Shown: piece by piece, positions 1 to 13,090 of the stretch | How positions within the stretch are numbered: position 1 is the first letter of the stretch | How the letters are laid out: each line of letters starts with the position of its first letter | Assembly (NCBI RefSeq): GCF_963662255.1 | Contig: NC_085060.1 | Span: 10,665,630-10,729,629 of the forward strand | Origin: Cinclus cinclus | Taxonomy: Eukaryota > Chordata > Aves > Passeriformes > Cinclidae | DNA: 64,000 bases | Reading direction: 5' to 3' | Program-made: the position numbers and the translations under genes | Notes under the pieces: generated by a model | The model's input: only the letters and a program-made list of their open reading frames with translations | What the model was told of the DNA's origin: nothing | Databases searched by the model: none

Positions 1-3000
1 GAACACGTCTCAAACTGCTTTATTTTCCAAGCATCAGTCTCATTACATGGTTGGGACAATGGGAAGATGCCAGCAGCTCACGTCCTTGGCAGCAGCTGCA
101 GAACGTGATGTTACAACACACTTTGAAAGCTTTTTGACCAATCACAAAAAGCAAAAGCATATTGACAGTAGTTTTATCCAACCACTAGAACTACACATAC
201 CTTCAGTTAAAACAATGCTTGCTTATTTTGAATACAATACCTACTTGTAAGTCTTAAAATACAATGCACAGAGCTCCATAATTAAGCTTAGAACTTCCTA
301 ATATCTTGCTAGATATACTTTTCTGCAGCTCAGGGAGTTATTCAAACCAAGTGTTAATACACAGACTACTGTTCTATTTGTCCTTGCTTTCTACATCTCA
401 TATATCTTTTCTGCTGACAAATCTGAAGACTGCCACTTAGTTCTAATTGCAGTTCTGCTGTTTCTGAGGCCTGCTTTTCACAGCTTTCCCAAAACCCTCT
501 GATTTTAAGGATTCCCACACCTTTTGTCCATTGGGAACCAGGACTGAGGTGGCTCATTCCATGGTGCTGCTTCCCAAGCTTGGCTTGAACTTGTCTTTGC
601 TTTTCTGAAGGTGTCCTTGGTCAGTTTGGTGGCATGAAAAGGTTTTGTTTTCACACTCAGCTAGAACACATGGTGTGTATGGGTGTGGTGGTTTGTAAAC
701 AATCAGCCAGCATGAAAGAAGGTGGGTGGGTGGCTTTTGTGGGAAGCTTCAGGGTAAGCAGTACAGAGGAGCTGCTGGATGGAGGAACAAATTCAATATG
801 CTATTCAAGGTTATTCAAAAACCAGAGTTGCAGCTCTAGAAACTTGAATAGAATAATTTGCAAAGCACTTTGATGTCCTTCATCCTCTTGCAAAGTTAAA
901 CACTTTCCAACAGTGCCTTGCTTTTGCCATTTTCCAAGGAGTCTTGGGATTAATAACCAACTCATCTATAGATCATCAGGAGGTGTATTGATTAGACGGG
1001 CTGAAGGCTGGACACAGCTGTCACAATCCAAAGATGCAACACAAGTACTCAAGATCATTTTAGGTGAATTAAAATTACTTTTGTGGGGTAATGTTCATAT
1101 GGCTTCAGGCTTATTTAACTGTCTAGCCAGTTTTTTAATATGGCAGTGAACACTGGCATCTATTCTATCGGTGATTGCCATTGTTAAGCAATTAATTTCT
1201 GATTTTGTGCAACTTCCTGTGATAATAAAGAACCTTGGGCTATGAAGAAATTCATCAACATGCTCTTTGTGCATCTTGTTTCTTTGCTATCTTAGGTCTA
1301 CATTTTGTGTACTGTGCTACCTTGCAGCAGGAAAGAAATGACAAACCGCAGGATAGCCAGGGACCACGTGAGTTGTTGAATGTATTCTACTGCAGTCACA
1401 GGCAGCTACAGAGCAGATGTTGAATTCAGAGAATTTCACAGAAATGTCTGTTCTTGTTAAATGTCTCCTAAGCCACTGCAAGCAGATAATTAAATAGCTT
1501 CCATGTCTATTAAAATAATGAGGATGTTTAGTACAAAGACCAAAAAGTCTCACATGCTGTATGTCAAATGCTGCAGTAGGGGAGAACAGAGGAGAAAGAC
1601 ATCTCCAACTCCACTGCAACCTTACAGTCCCTGGGAGTCCGTGAGTTTCCTAAACAACCCAGATTGTTGCCTTCCTCAGTATCAAAGCTGTAAATATGTC
1701 AACTGCCTTTAGATAATGGAACTGAAAATTCTGTGAGGGAGATGAGCTATTTATGCAATGGTTTGAGAGGGTTTTAGAGCAGAGACTTCAGCTTAATATT
1801 TTGCAGCGTGTTTTATCATTTTAGCTCTAGTGAGGTCACTAACGTCAGAAGAGAGATGAGGTTGCTCATTTCCATGGAAAACAATTTGATGCATACACAG
1901 CTACCAAGAATTCCCTTTCCTCCCTCTGAAGTCTCTTATTAGTCCTCCCTGCTTCCCTCTTCCATAACTTCTCCTCCTCATGCTTCTCATGCTTTTCTTT
2001 CTTTCTCAGTTTCCAAATTGCTATATTCATCACTGTCGGCTTTCCCTCCTTTTGTAAACTCCTTCAACTTATCTTCTGCTTCAGATAAATGGTTTTAATT
2101 TAATATTTTTGATGCTTTCAGTTTTTTTCTGAGTGTTTCTTATGCATCATCTACAGGGTTTGTTACTTTTTTTTTTTTTAGCTATAAGCATTAGATTTGA
2201 TTTTTATGTTGAGGGCCTTGAAGACTACTTTGCACTCTGATATTTCATGTGCCAAATTTCATGCACTCAGCAGTGCTTAAAATGAGAAATATCTTAAGGG
2301 GAAAAAAAAATCTACAGTGGATTTTACTTTTCATGCAGTAGAGGAATAAACTTTTAGTTGGGAAATTGCAGAGAAAAGCATGGGTGGAATATGGCTTCAA
2401 AGCATCATTTACCAGAAACAGACTGAGTTATTTCTGGGTTTGTTTTGACGTACTCAGACTGACTTTAATCAAATGCACAGATTTACATTCTCATAAGTCT
2501 GTTATTGCTAGACTTGCTTTCATGAAGATATTGGATATAGAAAAGATGGAAGGGATCCAGAAAAAGCCAAGTCTTACAGGAATATTGCATGTGGGAGCTT
2601 AGACCACCTCAGCTGTTACTCAGTGAGCCCAGTAGAAATCACCCACCAGTCCTTCTCTGTTCTGCTCCTATTCTGGGGCTTTTTCAAAATGGAAATCTGT
2701 GGAAACTGGATATAATGGAAAAAAAGAAATGCTGTGAACTTTATCAAAACTGGTTTCTGAGATGTTGGCAAATCTTTAGGAAGTATAGAGCTGTATTAGA
2801 CCGAAGAACTGGACAAGTTTTGCACTTCTAAAACTACCCTTATAGTGTCCTTAGGTAAATTCAATCAAAGTTTTGATGTTAGAACATAAAATTTTTCAAA
2901 CTCCCTGATGGTGCATCTGCTGTAGCAGCATGTGTACCTTTTTATTATCTGTATGGTCTGCTTTTCCTTACCTTTTATTTTTTAATTTTTTAAAGTAGGT

Positions 3001-6000
3001 TTACTTTTTTACACAAGATGCACATTGTCACTGCTTCAGAAGAAAGCCTGATAAGACTAATGTGGGTAAGGAACTCTTCTCACAAACTACAGGTGGAGTT
3101 TTTCGAGACAGAAGTCTGAGGGTTTTTATATTTGAGCATTAGAGGAAGAAACAAGTCTTAGTTTGGAAATGTATTGCATTGTTTTGCCCTTTCTCTGTTT
3201 TGGTCATGTTGCAGTCCTCTCTTTTCCCATCCCCTCAGATCTAAGCTTGTTGCAACCTTCTGGCTTGTTTGTGTTGTGACTTCCTGGCATGTGTTTGTGC
3301 TCCTGGGCTTCCTTCCTACAGAGCTGTTCCTTTGCTATCTCTGGGTTGGTCTTCTAGATTTCCTATTAAAACAGGAACTAAAGGTACATAACTGACAAAT
3401 TGAGGGTCTAAATAAAGAGGTTCTGGAGAAATCTGGATGTGGTTTAAAATGCCAGGGAGAAGGGAGCTGAAATGCCATTAGAAAGAATGCTAGAAAGCAT
3501 TGGGTAGAATATTTTAAAAAGTGAATGGCCTGTTGCAGGCAGATTGAAAGAATATTATGTTTTTAGTGAGTTTTCTTTCTTTTTTTTTATCTTAAAGCTA
3601 ATATATAATAAATGTCATTGATGTAAATTTGAAAATATCACTGGCTTTGCAGCAAAAATGTTGGAGCATGGTGGTTAGTATTTTTATTTCTCCACTAAAA
3701 AAGTAATTTTTGGGCACAGTTTTTAATTGTTGCATTTTCTCAAAGGACCCATGCTGGAGCTCTAATTTACTGTCTTCATAACTGTGGAGAGTGCAGAATG
3801 TTTAGACTTTCACTTTTGCTACAATGGTCTTATTAAATATGGATGGGCTCTTGCTACATAAGGGAAAACTAAATCAGACCAAATTTGTTACACTTTACAT
3901 AATTATGCATTGAGAACAATGTATAATTAATAAAGTCATTATAGATTCAGGCTAGGGGTTGCCATTACCTGTTAAATCTATTTTTTTTTATGCTCAATGT
4001 TTCCTGTGTTTGTTTTGGAAAAAAATACAACTCTACAAGTAGAGGTGTTGCCCTAATAAATTACAGTACTGGAATGATAAATTTCTTCTGGAGAAGCAAG
4101 AAATGGTTTTAAATCAAATGAACCTGGATGATCATCTTTACCCTATGTGTTTTGCATTTCCAAATTTTGCACCATTTCCACAAGGTTGTATAGTTAAATA
4201 ATTTTGAATTAATACTTTTAATAGCTCAGTTTTTAATGTGCCCAGCAAAATGTACTTCTGGACTCCTTCCCAGTTAATAAAGCATGAAGAAAATGCCTAA
4301 AGACCAAGGAAGATGGGAAATTGTCAAAGGTTGTGAAACCTAACAGCAGCTCTTACATTTATACGTAAAGGAAGAAGACTACTTCTGTTGATTTTGGGTA
4401 TTATTGGCGTTTCTATTCTCAATATTAATCTCTTGTCCCCTATTGATTTACTGTATTTTAGAGGCCAGAAACAAACACCTACATCTTGCCTAAGCAAACA
4501 TGTTTAAAATATGCAAAGGGAAATAGTGGCATCACATCAGTTGTGCATCCCAGTTCTGCCCAGGTGATTTGTTCTCCTCAGCCAGAAGGCCTGTGAAAAT
4601 CAGTGCTTAGGAGCAAAACAGTGCCTGTCTGGCATCAATTCCCTTTTTGCTTGACACCTTTTTTTTTTTTGAAAAAACCTTTTTTTTTGAAAAAAACAAG
4701 TATTCCTACTGTAAGAACCCAGAGTGTATTCTTTCATGCTCAGGTTTCTTCCCCATGTTTTTCTACATTCTGTTCCTATTCTCCAGCAGTTTCCATTGTC
4801 CTCTGTGCATTTTGACTGGGATTAGTGATAACCTGTTTAGGATTCCTGCTGTGGGGTCTGGGCAACAGCAATCTGGGAGCAGGTAACAGGTCTGGAGAAT
4901 GGTGCCTGTCATCAGTGTTCACCGTACATTCTGGAAAGCAGAATCTAAATATGTTTATCTCTCCTTGCAGACAGGGAATAGTTGATTGAATGTAGCTTTT
5001 AATTACTAAGAATTTCAACATCTTAAACTAAGATATAAAACTGCTTAAATTAATTTATTTAAACATTGGAGGAATGACAGAACAGGTGTAATTTCTTCTG
5101 TTCAGGTGCTTCTTTGTTCTTGCTGGTCTGCATTTCCTACAGGCAGCTGTGAAGGTCTGATCAGTTGAAACACCATGGTCTGAGAGAAACTTGGGTCATA
5201 TTTCTTTAGACTGCCAGACGATAATTGTATTTATCCTTCCTTGCACAAGACCATAGCAACAAGCTGTTTTTTTCTGTTTGGCAACCAATATGGGAATATG
5301 TTCTGCACAGTAACTGAATTTTGAAGCAGTCCTGAAAGGGTTAAGTTTTAGGGGGACTCCTGATACTCTTTGTAACTGAATTGCTTTAGCTGTAGCTTCC
5401 TGCTAGAAGTACTGCAGATTTATACTGACAACTGTAGGTGAACAATAAGAGAAACAATACCGACAGAAGCAGACTCTGAATGGCCAAGCATCTAGGCAAA
5501 AGTTTGGGGCATTTTTTCTTTTTTTTCTTCCTTTGAGTAGTTTTGCTGGTGGACAATTTGGCCTTTTAGTGCAGCTATGTTGGGGCAATTCCTTGATGAA
5601 TTATTCCTTTGAACCATGATTTACAAGATCTGTTAACAGGCATATGGTTTTTCTTGCCAGATGAAATGTGTGACATTACTTTTGGAGGGGTAAATTAGAT
5701 TTCAGTCATAAAGACATCTTGTCTGTCTTCACAGATTATCACAGAAAGATAAAACCAAAATTAATCACTTCTTTTTCTCCCCTAGAGAGTCCTGATTTCC
5801 ATGCAACACTGCTGCTGTCCCAGCTCAGTTCACTCTGTGCTGTCAGGGCATGAGGGTAATGAATAAAATGGTCATTTTAAGTCTCTGCATCAAATGGGTT
5901 CAAAAGAAGTAAGTCAGACTAGACAGCAGAAATTATTTTTGGCAGCTACAAACAGGGAAATAAAATTCTGCTGAAAATCTGTTTAATCAACAGTGTTCAC

Positions 6001-6936
6001 CAGCTCCTCTGCTAGTTTTGGCAGGAATAGTTCCGTTATGTAAACACACCTCCAAAATAATATAGTTAATATAGTCTGATAACTTGTGTCTGCCTGTTAA
6101 AAGCTGGTAAGTTCATGGTTCAAACAGGATTTCCTTTCTGCTAATGCAGGAGACAATGCAAGGTTAGAATAAGAGCACACACCAGTATTTTTCTCCCCCC
6201 TCCTTTTTTTAATTTTTTTTTTCATGAGATAAAACCTCAAGACTTGCCTATAGTTTAATTTCATTTCAGCTGCTGCACTTTCAGTAGTGGAGAAAGTGAA
6301 TGAAATGTCAATGTCTTTGTGGGGTTGGATGGACAGTGTTGCCTCTTGCCTTAATAAATATAAAGGCATAAAGTAAGGCAAAAAGATGCAGGATTAATAG
6401 TATTTCTAAATATATTCTTCCCTTATAGAAGGTCATATATCATTCATTCTTGTCCCTCAGGAACCTACCCCAAATCAGATAAAATTTTAAGCATAAAAAT
6501 TAGCTCTCTGAACAGCACTTAGAAGAAAATTATAAGGTAGGTAAAATTTCAGGGAATAACTGTAATAATTCTTATGTTTCTAATAGGTAAGTAGATAACA
6601 ACTTTGTGTGTTTGTTAAAGCTTCTAAGCAGTCTTCAATGTTGTAATAGATTATCAAATTCTAAAACAATTATAGCTTTTACTGGATTGTGCTTGCAAGT
6701 CTTTGACCCATTATTTCAGGCTGTGAGACCTTCAACATTGACTTAAAGTGTACAGAAATAATATTTCACATATTTAAAAGTAGGTGTGGTGTGTTGGTTC
6801 CCAAATTATCGTTTGTTTATATTGGCATTTATTGCCATGAAATCTGTAATTGCTAAATCCAGTGTTAGAAACTCCAGGTGTAGTCTCCAATCTTTCCTAG
6901 CCCAGCTATTAGGGCCAGAGGCTACACAGAACTCAG
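1..6936. other. AT-rich single-copy DNA, no gene seen
   Basis: No open frame here exceeds about 100 codons and none resembles a known protein. T-runs occur near 2168-2180, 4659-4670 and 6210-6222. On the minus strand an AATAAA lies at 24-19, about 20 nt from the window edge, so a minus-strand transcript could end at the left boundary. AATAAA is frequent by chance in DNA this AT-rich, so this is only a possibility. The segment looks like intron or intergenic sequence. Confidence 0.6.
4657..4696. repeat. Duplicated T-run/A-run unit
   Basis: Two adjacent units have the same plan: CC, a run of T, one G, a run of A. The first (4657-4677) has 12 T and 6 A; the second (4678-4696) has 9 T and 7 A. 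Each unit is nearly self-complementary, so each can fold on itself. It is probably a local slippage duplication. Confidence 0.85.
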
Positions 6937-7332
6937 TGATTTTATGCAGAAAGAAAATCTGACCCGATTGTTCAGGAACTAAAAAACTTTAATAGTAGAA
7001 AATAACAAACAGCAAACTGAGCAGTTTGTACTGAACGAACTGGGAAAGGTGGTACAGGGAAGCTTGATCCATGCACGAGGGCAAATGGATAAAAGCAGAT
7101 GTTAGGGCATGTCAGGGGTGTTTATAAACTTGGAGGAGGGGAGGGGTTGGGGTGGAGTTTAGGGAGGGGGTCCAATAAAGAAGGGCAATTAGGAATATTA
7201 AAATTATTGCAGCAAAAAGGAACCAATGATAATAAGGGATGCAGAGAACTTTCTGGCGATGATGGACTTACTAGAACTGGAGGATGCTGGGGGTGATTTT
7301 TTACTCACTACTACTGCAAGGGTTTTCCCACA
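6937..7332 (-). mobile_element. Probable endogenous retrovirus solo LTR
   Basis: Read on the minus strand, the element begins TGTGGGAAAACCC at 7332. It has a C-rich U3-like stretch (the G-rich plus-strand stretch at 7132-7172) and a TTTATAAAC-like box near 7125. Further on comes an ATTAAA-type signal in the region 6985-6997 and then a segment near 6960-6975 matching the general end pattern of avian LTRs. I recognise the family only by overall resemblance. The plus-strand left edge (TG at 6937) is uncertain, I found no convincing target-site duplication, and no internal retroviral genes flank it. It is most likely a diverged solo LTR. Confidence 0.5.
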
Positions 7333-10300
7333 TCCTTAAGCTGTGGTCATCTGCACTTACATTGGAGTCAATCCCAATATCCAGGTGTTTCATAGTATGT
7401 AAAATTCAAAAACAAATCTGAATGTGAAACAAATCTGAATGGGAATCATATTAAAATTATTTCAAGTGTTTTGGCTGAAATTTGAGGAAAAAACTGTTTC
7501 TCCTTTGATTTGCCTCCTTGCTGTATGCCTTTTACAGCTAATGTCTTTGAGACACTGAGTTTCCCTGAATTAGTGTTCCTGTTCTTTTTATAGTCCAGGG
7601 TGTTGTTGGATAGGTGCTGATCCAGGGATGTTATACTTGCTCTCTGCTCCCTCTCCCCAACACAGACTTCTTATGGATTTATCAGCAAGTGCAGCAAAGC
7701 TCTGGGTTACTTTATCTGGCAGCCAGAGCATGCTTTCATCCTGATGAAATACCCTTGCATCTGATAAAACTGTAGTGTGTGACTGAGTGGGTGGGAGCTG
7801 CAGCCCTGGCATTTAGGCTGCAGGATGGAGGGGGTTTCTCCCCTTTCTAGTCAGGCACCAGACCACAGGAACTCTGAGGGTCTTCAGGGACTGCTGTTCC
7901 AGAGCCAGTCAGCTCATCAGCTTGGGGGGAATGTCTCTACGCTATATTTCCTTTTTGTGACTGGCTTGGATTTTCCAGCCTCTCTGGTCTTCAGGGTCTG
8001 TGGTGACACCAGACCGATACTTTCTTCAGGCTGGCTGAGAGAGACACTTCAAGGCAGGTGCTGCAGGCACAGCAACTTCTTAGGTCTGATTTTTCAATTC
8101 AGAAACTAGAGCCCAAGTTCCCAAAAAAGATAAACTTGGGTTTGACTTTTCCTTTTGGACCAAGTACAGGCGCCAAGGTCTAACAGATCAATTTATAAAA
8201 TATCACCGAATTCCTCAAGTGTTTCAACAGCCCTCTGCTCCTTGGCTGCCAGATGAGGAGGCTTGAGGAAAGCAGCCCCAATGCCTTCTTTGTCTCTCAT
8301 AAGCCAGTGTGTACCCTAAAGAAAACCTTGTTTTAAATAATTTGCTGTTAGTAAATACCTTTTGTCTCCCCCCCTCTTTTCATTTCAATGAAATGTTGAA
8401 AATTTTGGAAAAACAGCCCTTTATAGATGAAGGTTTTTTGTGTCTCATAACTGATACAGAGAAATTGTACAGAAGAACCAAACAACAGGAAAATTAATTT
8501 TTTTTTCTTGCTTTTTCTTCACCCTGCAGACAATATTTAACAGGCAAAGCAGTTGGCCATGGATATACTGTTTCTCATCTTATCTTGCTAGCATTTTTTT
8601 TTTACTCTAAGCCTTTTAACCTTATGCTTACCTGGTGGCTTGGGAGGCAAACATATATTTTATTTTTTTTTCCCTCTCGGGCATGTGTTAGAAGTATGGC
8701 TATGAAATGAAAACACTCTTATAATACAGTGAATACTACTATAGTTATATTAGGCTGTACTAACCAGCACAAGATTTATAATCTTCTCCATGTTTTAGGT
8801 CACTTAATTTATAAAATGAGAACATCTTGTACAAATACCAAGATAAGCTGAAATTTGAGACCTAAGATCTGTTTCATCCCACGTTTAATTAGGCACATAT
8901 AACAAATTACAAGTAGTGATTATGGAAGAAAGGAGGGGAAGGAGACGAAGGCCACATATTGAGAAGAAAGTTTTATGCAAGCTACTTAGGAGTAAATGAG
9001 CCCTTTCTTTAATTATCTGCACTAGTCTTTGAAATGAGGGTATCTGACTACAGCTGTTCTCCAAAACTAAATTAAAACCTAAAGAAAATCCAGTTATTGT
9101 CAGAAAGGATTTGCCAAGATTTCTTCATGGTGTAAAGGGGCAAAAAGTGAACTGAAATTTGGGTGGCAGAAATTCCCATGCTGGGCACCTCCCTCTGACC
9201 CTTGAGAAGAGAGATGGGGTTTTTAGGATGATGGTGAACAAATCTCTGAGGTCTCTGATCTGATAAGTCAGTTATTGAATTCAGTCTACTAAAACATAAA
9301 AGAGGTTGCTGGACTGAGAGAGCGTGTCTGGATTTTCTGGTGTTCGAGGGGTAAAAGCCTTTTTTGGGCTATTAACTGTCAGATAATATTTAATACAGCG
9401 AAGTACCCAAGGTAATAGGAAGGGAAGAAAAAGGCAGTGAGAGAAAAGATCAACTATCACTGCTTTTAATATAGTGTAGAATAGTATTGCTCTGAGGCAG
9501 AGTGGCTCTTCTGAAAGTTCGCTCTTGCTTGGAAATGTAGGGCTTTTCCAGTTCCTGGTGATAACGGGACTTTGGAAATACAGCACTCTCCCTTGAGGCA
9601 GAACTTAGCAGTATCTGCCTGTTATACTGATCAATGGGGTAGTGTGAGACATGTTTAATTCTTGCAGAAATTTATTGATGGTGGAGTCGGATGATAGGGA
9701 TCTTGCAGGGAAAAGAGGCTTATAAGAAATGGCTATTATAAGAAATGGCTTATCAGAATGGCTATTTATCTTGTGCTGTGTTTGTAGACTTTTGTTAAAG
9801 GCTTAGCCTAACTCTTGGACTGAAGATTGTCAGTGATGTGGAATGTAAGTAAAATATTTTTGCCTTGATGTCCTGTGCTGGATGAGTATGGTTAATGCCA
9901 TCAGATGCAGGGAAAAGGATATTAGAATACAGCAGGGGGAGAGGAGGAGAAAGATGAATGATCCTGAGATTTTAGAGGGTACTACCAGTGCTAGATGCTT
10001 AACACCAATTTAAAAATAAGAATAAAATATACAAACAAGTTGGAAACTCACTGTTGATGAAGCTGAAGTTTCATATATTCCTTAATGATTATATGTTATC
10101 ATATAAAAAGGTTTTCTAGATAGTGGCAGATCATGGATAGAGTTATGGGGGAAAGGGGCCTGAGACACAACTGCAAGTTATAAAGGTCTTAGCAAGAAGG
10201 TTGCAGTACAATGGTTGCAGAAATCGTCTAAGGAACAAAAATCAGATGCTCTTCAGAAGAGGGAAGAGCTGTGGAAGTGACTGGGCAGGTATTGCTGAGG

Positions 10301-11276
10301 ACTGTGAGATTGACAAACATGCATTTGTCCAAATTTACACTGGGAAAAAACTTGGTTGAGGATTGACTGAGAGCTTTGACAAGTTGGTGGACTTCAGTAG
10401 TGGACATGGCTTCCTAAAGAAGGATTAAATATCTTCATCCATGCACATAAAAATCTTTATTGTCAGTGTGATGCTCAACTGTTTCTTTCTGTGACACAGT
10501 ATTCGATAATAAGCAGGATACAGCACCAGAACTCTGCAAGAGAAATGAACTGAGCAGAAATGCACTTTTTAAATGTATGGATGGGTCTCACGTTTATTTG
10601 TACCTCTTGCTGAATCAGGTATAATTTTCAAAGGCAAAGAGATGTCAGTGTATGAAAAATGATTTGGTTTTACTTCAAATGGAGATAAATTAATAGAAAC
10701 CACCCCCGAGTGAACTGAAACCTTGAATGTAAGATAAAGAAGATCTAAAGGTTTTCATATTAATCAAACTGTGACACTTTGTTCCTGACTACTTGTTCTG
10801 CTGTCACTTGCCTGCACAGAAAGTCAGTTTAAGGCCATTCTAAACAGAATATGACTTCCTTTCCTAATCCTTGCTAGAATCAAAGGTGCCATCAATCTTC
10901 ATCTGAGTTTAGATATTAATATAAACTCCTTTTTTTGTCCTCCCCTCTCTACCTTGATATACAATTTTTGTGTGGGGAGCACTTTTCAATATTTTAAGCC
11001 TTTAATTTACTGTTGCAAAATGCAAAAAACCAATAAATTTCCAGCTTATGTTTTTCTTCTAGACAACTGACAACTTATGAAGATGCTGCCTCTTAATATT
11101 CAGTCTAACAGTCAGTTCAGTGGTGATCTTTCTTGAATTAGTAAAGCTATCATTAAGCTCTCCAGGAAGACAGTCTGTGTGAGGATAGCAAGAACTATCA
11201 TCCCTGCTTTTAGCTCAGCTGAACCCATCCCTAAAATTCTTTGAGATTGGTTTAGTTTTGCTGTTCTTTCTCTCTG
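7333..11276. other. No gene seen; mixed single-copy DNA
   Basis: The stretch 7590-8100 is more GC-rich than its surroundings but has no recognisable protein or repeat. A short tandem repeat lies at 9721-9763. No splice-bounded frame of note was found. A CAG|GTAAGC-like donor on the minus strand near 8628 has no matching acceptor in range. Confidence 0.5.
9721..9763. repeat. Short tandem repeat, 16-bp period
   Basis: TATAAGAAATGGCT occurs at 9721-9734 and again at 9737-9750. A decayed third copy (TATCAGAATGGCT) follows at 9751-9763. It is a minor local duplication. Confidence 0.85.
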
Positions 11277-11354
11277 TTTCTCTCCCCTCTCCCTCTCCCT
11301 CTCCCTCTCCCTCTCCCTCTCCCTCTCCCTTTCCCTCTCCCTTTCCCTCTCCCT
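11277..11354 (+). repeat. Homopyrimidine tract, (CTCCCT)n microsatellite
   Basis: Seventy-eight consecutive plus-strand bases are C or T. From about 11285 they follow a CTCCCT hexamer with two TTTCCCT variants near the 3' end. Long polypurine/polypyrimidine mirror repeats can form triplex (H-DNA), and such tracts are usually polymorphic in length. A strong acceptor-like sequence (TTTTTCCTTTTCTGACAG) ends at 11398, so the tract could act as an extended polypyrimidine tract if the plus strand is transcribed. That role is inference. Confidence 0.95.
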
Positions 11355-11398
11355 GTGTAATAGATTAACCTGTTACTTTCTTTTTCCTTTTCTGACAG

Positions 11399-13040
11399 GA
11401 AGTCTAAGTGCTAAAATGCTTATTAACATAAGCCAAAGCTATGAATTCAAGTACACCCACATTCAAACTGGAATCTTGCCATCTGGGCCCACCTCTGCAT
11501 GAAACCAATCACTGGTACTGCTTTCAGACTATTTGGATTGAAGAAGCACTGGGAGCATCAGGACATTTTGTTCTTTATTGTAACTTCAGATGCATTCTGG
11601 AGAGTTCTGTATAAGTTTTTACTTTACCCACCTCTAATTTGTACAGCCACTGCTCCGTTCATCTTTCATATAGATGTAACAGCATTAATATTGCTACATA
11701 GAGGTTTTAATTTGCTATAATGTGACCCAGCATGCATAAAATGGAGCTTCTCTCAGAATTAACTAAGTAGTTTACATTTGATTAAGTACATAATGATTGA
11801 CTTGGCAAACTTGATGTTTTGCTTCTTCCCTGGCAACTCTGCTTCTGTTTAATTTGCTGATGGTTGGGGTTTTTTTTTTTTTGGTTGGTTGGTTTTGCTT
11901 TTATTTTTTTTTAAAGGACAGAATAAAGGAAAATTCTGAATGATTACTGAGAGTACTACCTTAAATGTAAAGAGAAATAAGGTGTGATAGAAATGTGCTG
12001 CTGCTTAAAGATGCTGTGCTGGCACTGGATGGAATATTTTAAGATTTGTTTTCATCTAACATGAGTTAGGTTGAAGGCTGGATTCAAGAGATAAAATTAC
12101 ATTGAGAGCTAGGTTATGCTGTTCCTATGAGCCTTGCATGCAAATCACGAGGTAGACTTCACTATATGAATGATAGCAAAGTTCTTGTAAATGCAAATTC
12201 TTTATAAGCAAAAGTTAGCCAATATTAGCATTTAACTGGATGATGGTGAGCAAGGTTTGCAGAAGATTAGCAGCAAACAATACAACTTCATTGTAGGAAG
12301 GAAACTAAATACTGTTGTGTTACTATCTTATGTGCTCACTGAGTTAATTTATAGGTCTCTTTTAATAATTATTCCTGTAATCACTCCAGAAAAAATTGTG
12401 ATAACAAACAGGGTAGAGAACTTAAAGATTGTGATGCTCAGAACTGGATGAGCTGGTGGATAGCCTTGATCCAGGGTAGTAAGCAAAGTAGGTGTAATGG
12501 TGAATAAAATTGGCAGTGGCCATTCTCTAGCACTAAGATCAAGAGGCCCAGAGCAGCACCATTTTCTCTTCCCTCTCCCTTGCCCAGTAATGAGTCCTGG
12601 TCTATACTGTTTATTAAGAATATGTCCTGGCTGCACTCAGCTGAGGAAAGGGGGTGCTGAAATGCACCAGGGAAGATGTCAGCAGTCTTGATGATGCTTA
12701 AGCTTGGTTAATCACTGCTGTGAACTTGAAGGCATCTTGTTTCTCTGCATCTAAAGTGCCTTCAGTTAAATACTGTTGTCCCTGGTTTTGTCCCTCGTAC
12801 ACCTTAGGCATGGCCTGTGCCATGCCTGCTTATCTTGGGTGCAGTTATCTATAAGTGCAGTTTTCAGTTGAGCACTCAGTTGGTAGACTCTTCTGAAGCT
12901 GATTATTTTTATGGAGGTAATCAGTGATGCAATCACAGGTATTTCTAAAGGCACATAGTGCTGGAAGAACCTGCCTCCGTGTCTTTAACAACACTGGTGT
13001 GAGGATGGGGGACTGATATTGGGCCCTTTGAAGTGGCTGC
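11399..13040. other. No gene seen
   Basis: A strong acceptor-like site ends at 11398, but no in-frame exon with a good donor follows. The next plausible GT sites are weak and the frames close quickly. A T-run followed by (TTGG)n lies at 11870-11895. Nothing else is assignable. Confidence 0.45.
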
Positions 13041-13090
13041 TTTCTAGGCTGAATGAGCTCAGCTGTCTGAGCCTGTCCTGAGAGAACAAC
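13041..13090 (-). mobile_element. Possible ancient CR1 LINE fragment
   Basis: The plus-strand words CTAGGCTGAATGAGCTCAGC and GTCTGAGCCTGTCCTGA match the antisense of a known CR1 3' region, which reads approximately 'ccaggctgaacaaccccagctctctcagcctgtcct'. Only about 50 bp align by eye and divergence is high, so this would be an old, heavily truncated copy. Confidence 0.45.

Noticed and set aside
1..24. Possible polyadenylation signal of a minus-strand gene at the window edge
   Set aside because: A single AATAAA is uninformative in AT-rich DNA and no coding exon is visible upstream of it on that strand.
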